NCBI GenBank assembly: GCA_041392505.1
Contig: JAWKLX010000018.1
Span: 62,001 to 126,000, forward strand
Direction: 5' to 3'
DNA length: 64,000 nt
Origin: UBA6168 sp041392505
GTDB taxonomy: Bacteria > Bacteroidota > Bacteroidia > Chitinophagales > Saprospiraceae
Position 1 is the first letter of the stretch; each line of letters begins with the position of its first letter. Position numbers and translations under genes: made by a program. Positions 17,655 through 26,616 of this stretch are shown here, piece by piece. The notes beneath the pieces are model-generated. The model ran no database searches and was not told the origin of the DNA. It worked only from the letters and a program-made list of their open reading frames with translations.

Positions 17655-18296
17655 ATGAAATCTTTACGCTCGCTAATTGCGCTTTTCTTCTTTCTTATAA
17701 CATCCTCCTATTCGGCTGTTGCCCAGAACAATTGTGACTCAATGGATTATTCGATCCTACTTGTACATCCATTTGAATTTTCAGATGTAGAATATGGGGA
17801 GTCAGTCGAAATGCAAGTGGTCACCAGCTTTCCTCCCTCAGAGATTTTCTCCATCGAATGGTTTAGCGAATACGAACTCGATTGCCAAGATTGCCTGTCC
17901 AACTCGTTCACGCCGACTGACACAACGACCGTTTCCGTTTTGATCACCTTGAACGACTTCTGCACGGTCAGCGCCGAATACACTTTTAATGTTTTCCTGA
18001 GAAAAGACGTTTTTGTCCCCAATGCCTTTTCTCCTAATAACGATGGTATTAATGATGCTTTTTATTTCTATGCTTATAAATCAGTCGAACGGATAATATC
18101 ATTTGAGATTTTTTCCCGCAAAGGCCATTTGGTTCATAAGGCGTATGATTACCTTCCAAACACAATTCATTATGGTTGGAACGGTACCTTCAAGGGAAAA
18201 AAACTACACAGTGAAACGTATGTCTGGAAAGCCGTCATCGAGTACATCAACGGCGAAGTGGAAACTCTGACGGGGACAGTTGATAAAATCCCTTGA
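17655..18296 (+). CDS. Secreted protein with gliding-motility-type (type B) T9SS C-terminal domain
   Basis: 213 residues with signal peptide (LIALFFFLITSSYSAVAQN). One beta-sandwich-like domain (about 25-115) with a pair of cysteines in LDCQDCLSNSF follows. The C-terminal part begins VFVPNAFSPNNDGINDAFY and contains FEIFSRKGHLVHKAYDY and YVWKAVIEYINGE, the hallmark of the CHU_C/type B sorting domain. Such proteins are surface adhesins or SprB-like partners, usually far longer. This is a short member with room for only one passenger domain. It has no operon partner. Confidence 0.88.
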   Translation: MKSLRSLIALFFFLITSSYSAVAQNNCDSMDYSILLVHPFEFSDVEYGESVEMQVVTSFPPSEIFSIEWFSEYELDCQDCLSNSFTPTDTTTVSVLITLNDFCTVSAEYTFNVFLRKDVFVPNAFSPNNDGINDAFYFYAYKSVERIISFEIFSRKGHLVHKAYDYLPNTIHYGWNGTFKGKKLHSETYVWKAVIEYINGEVETLTGTVDKIP

Positions 18297-18339
18297 CTTT
18301 ATAGCGAGGAGTTTACACCCTTCGCTAAAATGTGCCGGC

Positions 18340-18358
18340 CCCCGAAGGAAATTCGGGG
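18340..18358. repeat. Small dispersed hairpin CCCCGAA-n5-TTCGGGG
   Basis: CCCCGAA GGAAA TTCGGGG followed by CAGG. The same hairpin plus CAGG occurs inside family A copy 1 (272-296), and related palindromes occur inside the kinase gene at 28662 and 29138. Here it stands alone after the stop of the preceding gene. Confidence 0.65.
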
Positions 18359-18585
18359 CAGGCTCTTCGGGACTTGGTGGTTTATACAACACCTAACTTA
18401 TTCCAAAAACAAGTTTGCGTTTTTTGTAAAAATGTAGCATTTATTGACCTCCTGTCGCATGATCCCACCTGTGCGACAAATCTGCAAACCCTTGCGACGT
18501 CGTTGCTAACATACCCACCTGCCTTGCCTTCATCTTTGTCCCATCGTTTTTAACAAACCTCATTTCTCAACAAAAAAGAATGATT

Positions 18586-19893
18586 ATGAAAAGAAGAATT
18601 TACATCCCTTTCCTTATTAGCATGCTGTTCAGCCTCTTGTTATTTTCCCAAAATTTCACCCCTATCGCTTTCGATCTTGCCGCCCCAATTGATGTGAACC
18701 TTGATGCCAACGGAACTCCTTGGGTCACCCAATCCGGCAGTGGCGCCAACGATGGTCTGGTTCAAAAAGTGAACCCCGATGGCACCAAGGAAACCATCAT
18801 CGAAGGGCTGCCTTCTTACTTCGATTTCATGTTGGAAGAACTACAAGGGCCGCTCAGTACACAGGTCATGGCCGATGGCCGCATCTTCGTTTGCCAGGGT
18901 GCGGGGCCAGACAGCCTCTCCCAAACCATCATGGAATTTCACTGGGACGATTACGTGGCCAAAGGTGCGCCATTGGTGGCTGCCGACCGCCGAAACACCA
19001 TCTGGCATGGCCAATGGGTACTGGCCAACGGCTTTGATGAATCCAACCCCTATTCCTTTTTGATAGATGGGGATGGTAACTTCCTCATATCCGATGCGGC
19101 AGCGAATGCAATCATTAAATACAACGTGAACGCTGACGAATTTTCCGTCCTGACCGAGTTCCCATCTTTTCAAAACCCGACCCCTATCGGCCCTCCGTTC
19201 GTGCAGGTGGTACCGACGAAAATATTGGCGCATCCGGATGGTGGTTACCTCGTTTCATCGCTGACTGGTTTCCCGTTTTTGGATGGAGCCTCCAACATCT
19301 ACCGGGTGCAGAAAGACGGTACGACCTCCGTATATGCTTCCGGGCTGACCTTGGTAACCGATATGGATTGGGATCCAAACGATGGGGAATTGGTTGCCCT
19401 GCAATTCGCAGCTTTTGGGCCAGTGGATACCTCTTTTTCATTCATTTTCAACAGCGCCCAATTGATAAAAGTAGCAGAAACGGGTGGACTTGACACCATC
19501 GCAGCTGGCTTTGGCCCCAGCCCCGGATTGGCCTTTGCCGCTGATGGAAGTGCCTACCTAACACACCTCTTCCTTGGGCAATTGCTGAAAACCGACCCGC
19601 TCTCTACCCCTGTTTTTGATTTGGGAAAATGGCAGCCAAAACCAATGGTCGTTTTCCCCAATCCAAACGACGGCCGTTTCACCACTAACATATTTTTGGA
19701 AAAACCAACCGAAGTCACCTATCGCCTGACCGATCTCTTGGGCAGGGAAGTGGCCACTGGGCAGGTGGGCCATTTGCCGGCAGGCGAAAACGCTGTGCCT
19801 TTGGATTTTTCCAACAACGTTGGGCACGGGGCTTATCAGTTGAGCCTAAATGCTGGTAGCGAATGGTTTGTCACAAAGGTCATTTTCAAATAA
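18586..19893 (+). CDS. ScyD/ScyE-like secreted beta-propeller protein with T9SS sorting domain
   Basis: 435 residues from the ATG at 18586 (MKRRIYIPFLISMLFSLL); an ATG two codons earlier is also possible. A signal peptide is followed by an NHL/SMP-30-like propeller with the ScyD/ScyE pattern (PIDVNLDANGTPWVTQSGSG, VNPDGTKETIIEGLPS, GPSPGLAFAADGSAYLTH). A type A T9SS domain ends it (VFPNPNDGRFTTNIFL ... AYQLSLNAGSEWFVTKVIFK). ScyD/ScyE are named after cyanobacterial scytonemin genes, but in Bacteroidota the domain is only a family label. It is probably an extracellular binding or structural protein. An imperfect inverted repeat follows the stop. Confidence 0.85.
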   Translation: MKRRIYIPFLISMLFSLLLFSQNFTPIAFDLAAPIDVNLDANGTPWVTQSGSGANDGLVQKVNPDGTKETIIEGLPSYFDFMLEELQGPLSTQVMADGRIFVCQGAGPDSLSQTIMEFHWDDYVAKGAPLVAADRRNTIWHGQWVLANGFDESNPYSFLIDGDGNFLISDAAANAIIKYNVNADEFSVLTEFPSFQNPTPIGPPFVQVVPTKILAHPDGGYLVSSLTGFPFLDGASNIYRVQKDGTTSVYASGLTLVTDMDWDPNDGELVALQFAAFGPVDTSFSFIFNSAQLIKVAETGGLDTIAAGFGPSPGLAFAADGSAYLTHLFLGQLLKTDPLSTPVFDLGKWQPKPMVVFPNPNDGRFTTNIFLEKPTEVTYRLTDLLGREVATGQVGHLPAGENAVPLDFSNNVGHGAYQLSLNAGSEWFVTKVIFK

Positions 19894-19895
19894 GG

Positions 19896-19980
19896 GATCG
19901 CACACAGATTGAACTGATCGAACTGATTTTCTCAGATAAATAAATCATGCAAATCGGTTCGATCTATTCCATCTGCGTTT
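19896..19980. repeat. Imperfect inverted repeat after the ScyD-like gene
   Basis: ATCGCACACAGATTGAACTG on the left mirrors GATCTATTCCATCTGCGTTT on the right, with GATCGAAC/GTTCGATC in the stem and an AT-rich loop. It probably forms an mRNA 3'-end hairpin. No T-tract follows. Confidence 0.6.
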
Positions 19981-20148
19981 AATTATTTGTTTGGCGAAGC
20001 CAAAAAAGTTGACTCAACTCAATCTGAATTAAGTACCTAAATTTAATACTGTGTAATTTAAGTATGTTTAAAAATGCGGAGGTGCTGTGTGAAAAACCAA
20101 GAGTTCTTTGAAAAAAATGTTAGATTTGTCCTCATCAAGGAGGTCGCT

Positions 20149-21132
20149 TCAGAGTGACCATCCAGCGTAGGCAGGCGAAGCATCCTGCCTACTTTCATTT
20201 TGGATGGTGTTCTTTTGGAGGAAATCGGGGTCATATGCCACATTGTTCTTGAATAAAGAATAAACCATCAGCAACAGTTTCCTCTGGACCGCCACATAGG
20301 CTTTCATTTTGATGGCTGTACGGAGCAGCACCCTGTCGAAGAGGCTCTGAAGCGGGCATCGTGTTTGACCGCCACGAGGGCGGGAAAATGCAGGCCTGCC
20401 GGATGAACCGGTTCCCTTTTTGGAGATACGGGTTTTGCCCTTAACGGAAGAGCCCGATTCGCACTGCACTACGTCATACCCGCAAAAGAGGTCAACTGGG
20501 CACGGGAGTCGATCAGCGCAAAGCCATTGGTCTCAGCTACGATCGTTGCCACTGTGACCAGCCCGAGGCCCTTTATCCCGCAGACTTTTTCGATCCGGCC
20601 CTTTAAAGCCACGTCTTTTCTACCTGCTGGGCGATCTGTTTTTCAACCTGTTTTTTTTGCCTCTCCACCATTTTGATTCGGTCCTTTACCCTCCGGATGC
20701 TATCCCTGTTGGGCTTGTAAGAATGGCCCAGGGCATGCAGTTTGTTTTTTAGGGCGACCTTTTCTTCGATCAGGGACACCCGTCACGGGTCAACTGCTTG
20801 ATGGTGATGAGGGTGTCACTGAGCTTGGCTCTCATTTTTGCAGGTCCTGTTCCAGTCCCATCCGCCCCAGCATGTTGGCATCAATCTTATCCGTTTTGCT
20901 TTTCAGGTTCAGGCTCTTTGCATAGGCCTTGGACATATTGGGCAGGACGACACTGATGCGGTAACCCGTTTCCGGAATAGGAAAATGCCCTGAAACCCTG
21001 TAGTGTGTTGTTAAAGGTCCGGGTCCCTTTGATGTATTGCCGGCCATTGGAAGACAACAGGTAATAGCATACCTTAAAATCATCTTTGGAAATATCTACC
21101 CCAACGTTTGCTTTGATCACTTCAGGTTTCAT
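20149..21132 (-). pseudogene. IS110-family DEDD transposase, frameshifted
   Basis: The N-terminus MKPEVIKANVGVDISKDDFK and the continuation QYIKGTRTFNNTLQGFRAF are typical of the IS110 RuvC-like domain. After a frameshift near 20985 the frame resumes as ETGYRISVVLPNMSKAYAK and SKTDKIDANMLGRMG, supplying the E and the last two D of the DEDD set. Further breaks lie at about 20820-20470. The Tnp C-terminal domain then appears (FALIDSRAQLTSFAG; VKGKTRISKKG; AIKMKAYVAVQRKLLLMVY). An intact version would have roughly 320 residues, normal for the family. At least three frame breaks make it inactive, so the element could move only with help from an intact relative. Confidence 0.9.
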
Positions 21133-21139
21133 GATAATT

Positions 21140-21389
21140 GAATGTTTTTTGATTAAAAAATGATGGTCCCCTTACGACTAAGCTCGTGTTTTATCCTGGC
21201 TGTAACCGGTCTTGATTTGCTTCATAGGCTACGCCCTAAGTGCTGTTCAGTCTCTAAAGAACCTCTGGAATGGGATTTTTCTCCGCACCTACATACTTCC
21301 AGGAAGTTGTTTCGCAGGAAAGAAACTCTCATTCCTAAAGGGCAATCTAACCATTTTTCAATGAACTTTTTTGCTCGGCACAAACATAC
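21140..21389 (-). ncRNA. Candidate IS110 bridge RNA region with target and donor guides
   Basis: Non-coding leader of the IS, read on the minus strand. TTTCCTGC (21321-21314) equals the target left side plus the core C. A hairpin ACTTCC-T-GGAAGT (21307-21295) follows, then TGCGGAG (21287-21281), the complement of the target right side including the core. Next ACAGCAC (21246-21240) equals the 3' end of the element. Finally ACGAG (21187-21183) is complementary to the core and element 5' start. Order and polarity match LTG, RTG, LDG, RDG of the IS621-type bridge RNA. RNA ends and fold are not established; the RDG match is the weakest (five bases). Confidence 0.55.
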
Positions 21390-21618
21390 GAGCAGGAAAA
21401 GTCGCTCTTTTGGCAACGCCCAGACAGCGTGCCCCGAACTCGCTTCGGGTGCTCAAGGGTTTTAGGGGCGGCGTCGTCCCGATGCATCGACGACGCCGCC
21501 CCTTAAAACCCCGTTGGGCCGAGCAGTCTCATGCCTCAAGGCGAGGTGAATCGTCCGGCCCACTTGCAGGGGAAAAATTAAAGCAAATTTAAATTACCAA
21601 GTATTTAAAACCATCATC

Positions 21619-22626
21619 ATGAAAAACAGGCACTTCTTACTCTGCTGGGCACTCCTGGCGGCCTGGACAACCCAAGCCCAAAACCAAGTGACCCTGACAT
21701 TTACAAACCTCACGGTGGACGAAGGTTCTTGTATGATAACAGTCGGCGACGGTCTATCTGACCCGGAGGAAATCGCTATCGCTGCCTACGAAGATGCTTC
21801 TGAGACGACACTGCTGTTCCGGTTTACTTGGCGTTTCAACGTAACTGCCGCCGGAATGTACAACCTGACCAATATCCTCTGTTCAAATGGGACGTACACG
21901 TTTACCACCAATTCCAACACGTTTACGCCCTACGTTCTTTCTTACGAAGAGGACACCGGGACTTGTTCGCCGCCCAACGGTCCTGCCGACGACTGTGTGG
22001 ACGAGGGCTTCCAAGCCATCGACCTCACCCAGACTACAGGCTCGTTCGTCAACGCCAATGGCTTTCAATTCAACTTCACCATCAATAGCATATCGCTCCC
22101 GGTGGAACTGACTTTGTTCGAAGCCATAGCCATTGACGACGAGGTTTTGCTTATGTGGGAAACTGGCAGCGAAAAGGACATCTTGGGCTTCCACGTCGAG
22201 CGCAGCAGCGATGGGCGCAATTGGGCAAGCATTGGTTTTGTGGAAGGGTTGGGGCAATCCGACCAATTGGTACAGTATGAATTTTTCGACCGACAACCGC
22301 TCATTGGCCCAAATTATTACCGCCTGCGGCAAATGGATTTCACTAGTGAAACCAACTACTCACCCGTGCGGTCGGTGGTGCTGACGCCTGCTTTTGGACA
22401 GGTGGAAATTTTCCCCAACCCCGCCTCCGAGGTGCTGAACATCCGACTACCAGAGGAAAATGGAGATGCTCGGCCAGTGCACATTCTTTCGGCCATTGGG
22501 CAGGAGGTCGGGCAGCTTATTTTGGAAAATGGCCAAGCGACCTTTCCAGTGAGCAACCTTCCTAACGGCTTGTATTTCTTGGTGGTGGAAGGTAGGTACG
22601 GACTGGTAAAATGGATGAAAAATTGA
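21619..22626 (+). CDS. Secreted protein with T9SS sorting domain
   Basis: 335 residues with signal peptide (LLCWALLAAWTTQAQN). An N-terminal beta-rich domain (about 20-155) holds the cysteine pair CSPPNGPADDC. A linker domain common in Saprospiria cargo follows (SLPVELTLFEAIAIDDEVLL ... GFHVERSSDGRNWASIGFV ... YYRLRQMDF), closely similar to that of the protein at 42046-45104. The type A sorting domain is VEIFPNPASEVLNIRLP ... LPNGLYFLVVEG. The start codon lies 15 bp after the end of family A copy 2, so the repeat forms its upstream region and probably its leader or promoter. Confidence 0.87.
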   Translation: MKNRHFLLCWALLAAWTTQAQNQVTLTFTNLTVDEGSCMITVGDGLSDPEEIAIAAYEDASETTLLFRFTWRFNVTAAGMYNLTNILCSNGTYTFTTNSNTFTPYVLSYEEDTGTCSPPNGPADDCVDEGFQAIDLTQTTGSFVNANGFQFNFTINSISLPVELTLFEAIAIDDEVLLMWETGSEKDILGFHVERSSDGRNWASIGFVEGLGQSDQLVQYEFFDRQPLIGPNYYRLRQMDFTSETNYSPVRSVVLTPAFGQVEIFPNPASEVLNIRLPEENGDARPVHILSAIGQEVGQLILENGQATFPVSNLPNGLYFLVVEGRYGLVKWMKN

Positions 22627-22745
22627 GTATTTACAGTGGTTTTGAGCCAAAATTTCAAACCCTTGCGACAAATATGCAAACCCGTTTGGCTCATCAGTAG
22701 CCAACTTTGCAACATCTTTTTTCACCAATAAAAAAATCAAACCTC

Positions 22746-22928
22746 ATGCAAAAGAATCTAATTAACCGAATGATCATCTCTGACCTCCTCCTTGCCTTAA
22801 TAGCCGTTGTAGCCATTTTCCTTTTGGTACCAAGTTGTCTGGAACTGGTCAACGAAAGCATTGATGCCATCAAGGGCAGCGGCCTCAAATTCCAACAACA
22901 GATAGGACAATTTTATGCTCTGCATTAA
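22746..22928 (+). CDS. Small single-pass membrane protein, 60 aa
   Basis: The ATG at 22746 (MQKNLINRMIISDLLL) is chosen because an A-rich leader precedes it and the frame upstream is not protein-like. A hydrophobic segment IISDLLLALIAVVAIFLLV (about 10-28) is followed by a short charged tail containing ELVNESIDAIKGSG. No family recognised. It lies 57 bp before the NTF2-like gene on the same strand and may share its transcript. Confidence 0.55.
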   Translation: MQKNLINRMIISDLLLALIAVVAIFLLVPSCLELVNESIDAIKGSGLKFQQQIGQFYALH

Positions 22929-22984
22929 CCCCTGAATGCCAATTGAAAACGATCAAATTTTTAAACCATTAAAATCTCAAAAAA

Positions 22985-23536
22985 ATGAAATCTGTTTCTT
23001 TCATCTTCATCTTATCCATGTTCATCATGACCACCAAGACCGTAAATGCACAGGCCAGCATGTCAACCGACGAAATGGCCATTCACCAAATCGTTCAAGA
23101 CATGCAGGACGGCTGGAATGCCAAAAGCGGTGAGCGCTTCGCCGCCCATTTTGCTGACGACCACGATTACATCGTTTGGAACGGCATGTACAACCCACAC
23201 TGCGACCGGACGATCAACGCCCAAGGTCACCAAGGTTTGTACAACAGTGTTTACAAAACCATGGACATTGGCTTAAAAGTGGACAAAGTCCGTTTTGTCA
23301 AACCTGATGTTGCCATGACCCATGTCTTCGTCAACAATGCCTACGATGGACAACCTGGACCCAATTTCCCACAATACATCATCACCATGATGATGACTAA
23401 AAATGACGGTAATTGGGAAATCGTTTCCTTCCACAACAACAACATTGAATACGATCAACTGCTCCGCAAACCAGCACCCACCGACGAGGAGAAACTGGCC
23501 TATGCGAAGGAGAACTATGAAGGTTGGTATAAATAA
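22985..23536 (+). CDS. Secreted SnoaL/NTF2-like (SgcJ/EcaC, DUF4440-type) protein
   Basis: 183 residues with signal peptide (SFIFILSMFIMTTKTVNAQ). The mature part is a cone-shaped NTF2-like fold: helix DEMAIHQIVQDMQDGWNAKSG, then FAAHFADDHDYIVWNG, QGLYNSVYKTM, and the strands VDKVRFVKPDVAMTHVFV and YIITMMMTKNDGNWEIVSFHNNN. Family members labelled SgcJ/EcaC oxidoreductase are mostly uncharacterised. Some bind small aromatic ligands and some only dimerise. The sorting signal is ordinary Sec export without a T9SS domain, so it is probably periplasmic. The last 30 residues form a charged tail. Confidence 0.85.
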   Translation: MKSVSFIFILSMFIMTTKTVNAQASMSTDEMAIHQIVQDMQDGWNAKSGERFAAHFADDHDYIVWNGMYNPHCDRTINAQGHQGLYNSVYKTMDIGLKVDKVRFVKPDVAMTHVFVNNAYDGQPGPNFPQYIITMMMTKNDGNWEIVSFHNNNIEYDQLLRKPAPTDEEKLAYAKENYEGWYK

Positions 23537-23624
23537 ATCCGCTTGTTGCAATCGCTGAGTCGGCAGAGGTATCCACCCCTGCCGACGATTTTTGTAAATT
23601 AGCCTCCACAAATTTCAGGCAACC

Positions 23625-26557
23625 ATGAAAACCCACCTGCACCTCGTTTTTATTCTTTTGGCAAATGCCCTGTTGGCACAAACCACCTGCCCCGTACATG
23701 TCGAAAACGTGCTGCGGGTTTACCCTTTGGATGGCTGTACCCAAGTGTATTTGGACAGTACCGAAGCCTTGACTTTTGAAGAATTGCGGCAAGGGAGTTT
23801 TCAGGAAAAATTCCAAGCACTGAACGACTCAGTAACGTCAGAACAAACCAAAGGTGCTTATTGGCTCCAAACCCAATTCATTGCCTCCGATAGTTTGACA
23901 GATTGGAATTTGTTGATCAAAAACCCAGCTTATAAAGAGCAAGTACACCGCTCCATTTACACCGCAGGGCATTGTTTTGTAGATGGCTATTTTGTGTTGG
24001 CAAACGGCGAAATGTTGCACCAAAGAGATGGTCTCTTTCTCCCTAAGAGCGAACGGAAAAACTACCAACATCCACTGATCAACGCCCTACCCTTCTCGAT
24101 GGGAAAAGGCGATACTGCCACCGTTTTCATCCGCATTTTCAACCCTGACCACGACCGGTCCATGTTCTCCTTGGAACTGCGCCCACAAGCATTGGGGATA
24201 CCATTGGAAAAGACCGATATGTCCATCTTGATGGGCATCAGTATGGGGGTAACGGGAATCCTCGCCCTGCTCTGCATCTTTTTCTTTTTTGTGGATAAAG
24301 ACCCCGCCAACTTGTTCTTTAGCCTGCTTTGCATTTGCCTGATGCTCCACTATGCCTTGCTGCATCCAGAACTGTTGTTCGTCACTTGGTTTACCCCTGA
24401 AAAGCCTTGGCTGGTGGATTATGCATGGATTTTACTGACCAATGGTGGTCTGGTGGCTTTTGTGCTATTTGGGCGTTACTTTGTCAATTTGCGGGAACAT
24501 TCTATACTGCTTGACCGGGTGATGTTAGGTTTGGCCGGGGCACTTGGTTTACTGCTCATTTTCCTTTTACTCAACCAGGCATTTTCTTGGAAAATAAACA
24601 CCTTTTTTCTGAGTGTCGGCTTGATAATCGGGGTGATTATCATTGCTATCCGCATCGGTTTTTTGAAAAGCCACTTGGCCAAAATTTTCGCCTTTGGCGC
24701 CATCTGGCTTTTGTTTTTCAACATCCTCGGCTTGGTCTACAATGCGGGTTACTTCGACCTTTTTCTGCCGTGGCCTGTCGGCCAAATGGGGCTGATGGTA
24801 ATTTACACTTATGGTCTCGCCTATAAGCTCCAACTGAACGAACGGGCCAAATCCGAAGCCCAACGGGTGCTCGAACTCGATGCGGTGAAGAGCCGCTTTT
24901 TCTGCCAATATCTCCCATGAATTCCGCACCTCACTGACCCCTTACTTGTGGCCGTTGAAAAAAGCGGAAGAACAATTGCCCGCCAGCGAACAACATGTTT
25001 TTTCCGGAAAATGGTAAGGAAGAAATCAGCCTACCTGCCCGCCACTTGGGCATGATGCAGCCGTAACGCCGAACGCTCTCCATCAAACTCATCAATGACC
25101 AACTGCTCGACTTGTCAAAATTGGAAAACGGCATGAAACTGCAAGTGGCGGAAGGCGAAGTCGTACCGTTTGTCCGGGCGATGGTTTTTCTTTGAAAGTC
25201 TGCTGAGCGGCGGCAAATCCATTTCCAGACCTCCTTCCCCAATAGCGACAAAAGAGCCTATTTTGACCAAGACAAATTGGAAAAAATCCTCGTCAACCTC
25301 CTTTCCAATGCGTTTAAATACACCCCCGAAAAAGGCAAGGTTTCCGTGGTCACCACTTTGGAAAATGGCCGCTTAAAAGTGAGCGTGGCGGACAGCGGCC
25401 CCGGTATTTCCAAAGAAAATTTGGATAAAATATTTGAGCGGTTTTACAGCCTCCCCCCAACCCCCTCCAAAGGAGGGGGAGTAGGCACCTCCCCTCTTGG
25501 GGGAGGCTGGGAGGGGGCTGGCACGGGCATCGGCCTGAGCCTCGTCAAAGAACTCGTCGAACTGCACCGGGGTCAAATTAGCGTGGAAAGCGCACCCGGT
25601 AAGGGGACTGTTTTTAAAGTGAGCCTACCGGTGGGGAAGGAGTCTTTTTTGCCAGAGGAAGTTTTGAAGTTCGACAGTTCTCAGTTCGTCAGTTCGACAG
25701 TTGACGCATACCAATCCAATAACGGACAGACAGACTGGCGAACTGCCGAACTGAAGACTGACGAACTCCAAAACTGGCAGACTGCCGAACTAAAACCCAC
25801 CCTTCTCATCGTCGAAGACAACCCCGACCTGCGGCACTTCATTGCTGAAACCATGCAGGCGGAGTACCAAATCATCACCGCAGAAAATGGAAAAATCGGG
25901 AGAGAAACCGCCATCGAGCATACGCCCGACCTGATCGTCAGTGATGTGATGATGCCCGAAATGGACGGTTTTGAATTGTGTGAAACGTTGAAAAAAGATG
26001 AACGAACCAGCCATATCCCCATCATCCTTTTGACTGCCAAAGCAGGGCAGCGACATAAAGTCGAGGGCTTGGAAACAGGTGCCGATGACTACTTGACCAA
26101 ACCTTTTGACGAGCAAGAATTGATGGTGCGGGCAAAAAATTTGGTCGAGCAAAGAAGAAAATTGCAAGCGCATTTTGCAAAAATGACCTCACAAGGAAAT
26201 AATGGAATGGTACCGCTGACGCCCAATGAAGTGGCCGTCACCTCCACCGACCAGCGTTTCCTCGAAAAAGTCGCCGCCGCCATTGAACAGAACTTGGACA
26301 ACGAGTTTTTCTCTGTAGAAGATTTGGCCAGCGAAGTAGCCTTCAGTCGCAGCCAACTCCACCGCAAACTCAAAGCGCTAACGGGCAAAAGCCCAAACGA
26401 ACTGATCCGGGAATTCCGCCTGTACCGTGCGAAGGAGTTGTTGGAAAAAGGGGCGGGCAACGTATCGGAAATAGCGATGGAAGTCGGGTATAGCAGTTTG
26501 TCCTATTTTACAAGGAGCTTCAAGCAGGCATTTGGGGTGTCTCCGAGCGAGGTGTGA
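23625..26557 (+). pseudogene. Hybrid histidine kinase (7TMR-DISM sensor), broken by frameshifts
   Basis: The first frame (23625-24920) gives a signal peptide, a 7TMR-DISM extracellular domain (about 30-180) and seven membrane helices, ending at FF just before the H-box. Other frames then continue with NISHEFRT, QLLDLSKLENG, LVNLLSNAFKYTPEKG and, from 25277, intact ATPase G-boxes, receiver (LIVEDNPDLRHF, SDVMMPEMDGF) and AraC-type HTH. Several indels between 24900 and 25280 disrupt the dimerisation/phosphoacceptor domain. The intact gene at 26617-29508 is a paralog in its kinase, receiver and HTH parts but has a different sensor. A palindromic insert (25448-25521) lies in the ATP-lid region. 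Confidence 0.85.
25448..25521. repeat. C/G-rich double palindrome inserted in the kinase ATPase domain
   Basis: CTCCCCCCAACCCCCTCC and its complement, then CACCTCCCCTCTTGGGGGAG, form two nested hairpins. The 74 bp add about 25 residues (PPTPSKGGGVGTSPLGGGWE) in frame between the FERFYSL F-box and GTGIGLSLVKEL. The paralog has only about 12 residues there. Confidence 0.8.
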
Positions 26558-26616
26558 GCTTAGTTTTAGTTTCTCGAAAAAATGAATACCTTGGGCTGAA
26601 CCTTTGTTGATAAATC

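Larger units (their letters stand above)
20082..21390 (-). mobile_element. IS110-family insertion sequence (1309 bp), decayed
   Basis: Limits come from comparison with the uninterrupted copy at 53461-53490. There the sequence runs CCTG-CT-CCGCA, whereas here CT is present on both sides of the insert (21391-21392 and 20080-20081 on the minus strand). A duplicated CT core, no terminal inverted repeats and no longer target duplication are typical of IS110. The transposase remnant fills 20149-21132. About 258 bp of non-coding sequence lies upstream of it and 67 bp downstream, the layout of the IS110 group, in which the guide RNA comes from the upstream end. Confidence 0.85.
20047..21603 (+). mobile_element. 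Family A hairpin element, copy 2, interrupted by IS110-type element
   Basis: Ends are TACTGTGTAATTTAA (20047-20061) and its inverted partner TTAAATTACCAAGTA (21589-21603; 12 of 15 match). The direct repeat TTTAA on each side (20042-20046 and 21604-21608) is a 5-bp target duplication. Without the insertion the element is about 247 bp, like copy 3 at 53254-53506 (253 bp). Inside are GAGCAGGAAAAGTCGCTC, GGCAACGCCC, the small CCCGAA hairpin, the central hairpin 21457-21512 with a GATGCATC palindrome at its tip, GGGCCGAGCAG and CGGCCCACTTGCAGGGG. Its right end lies 15 bp before the start codon of the gene at 21619. Confidence 0.85.
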
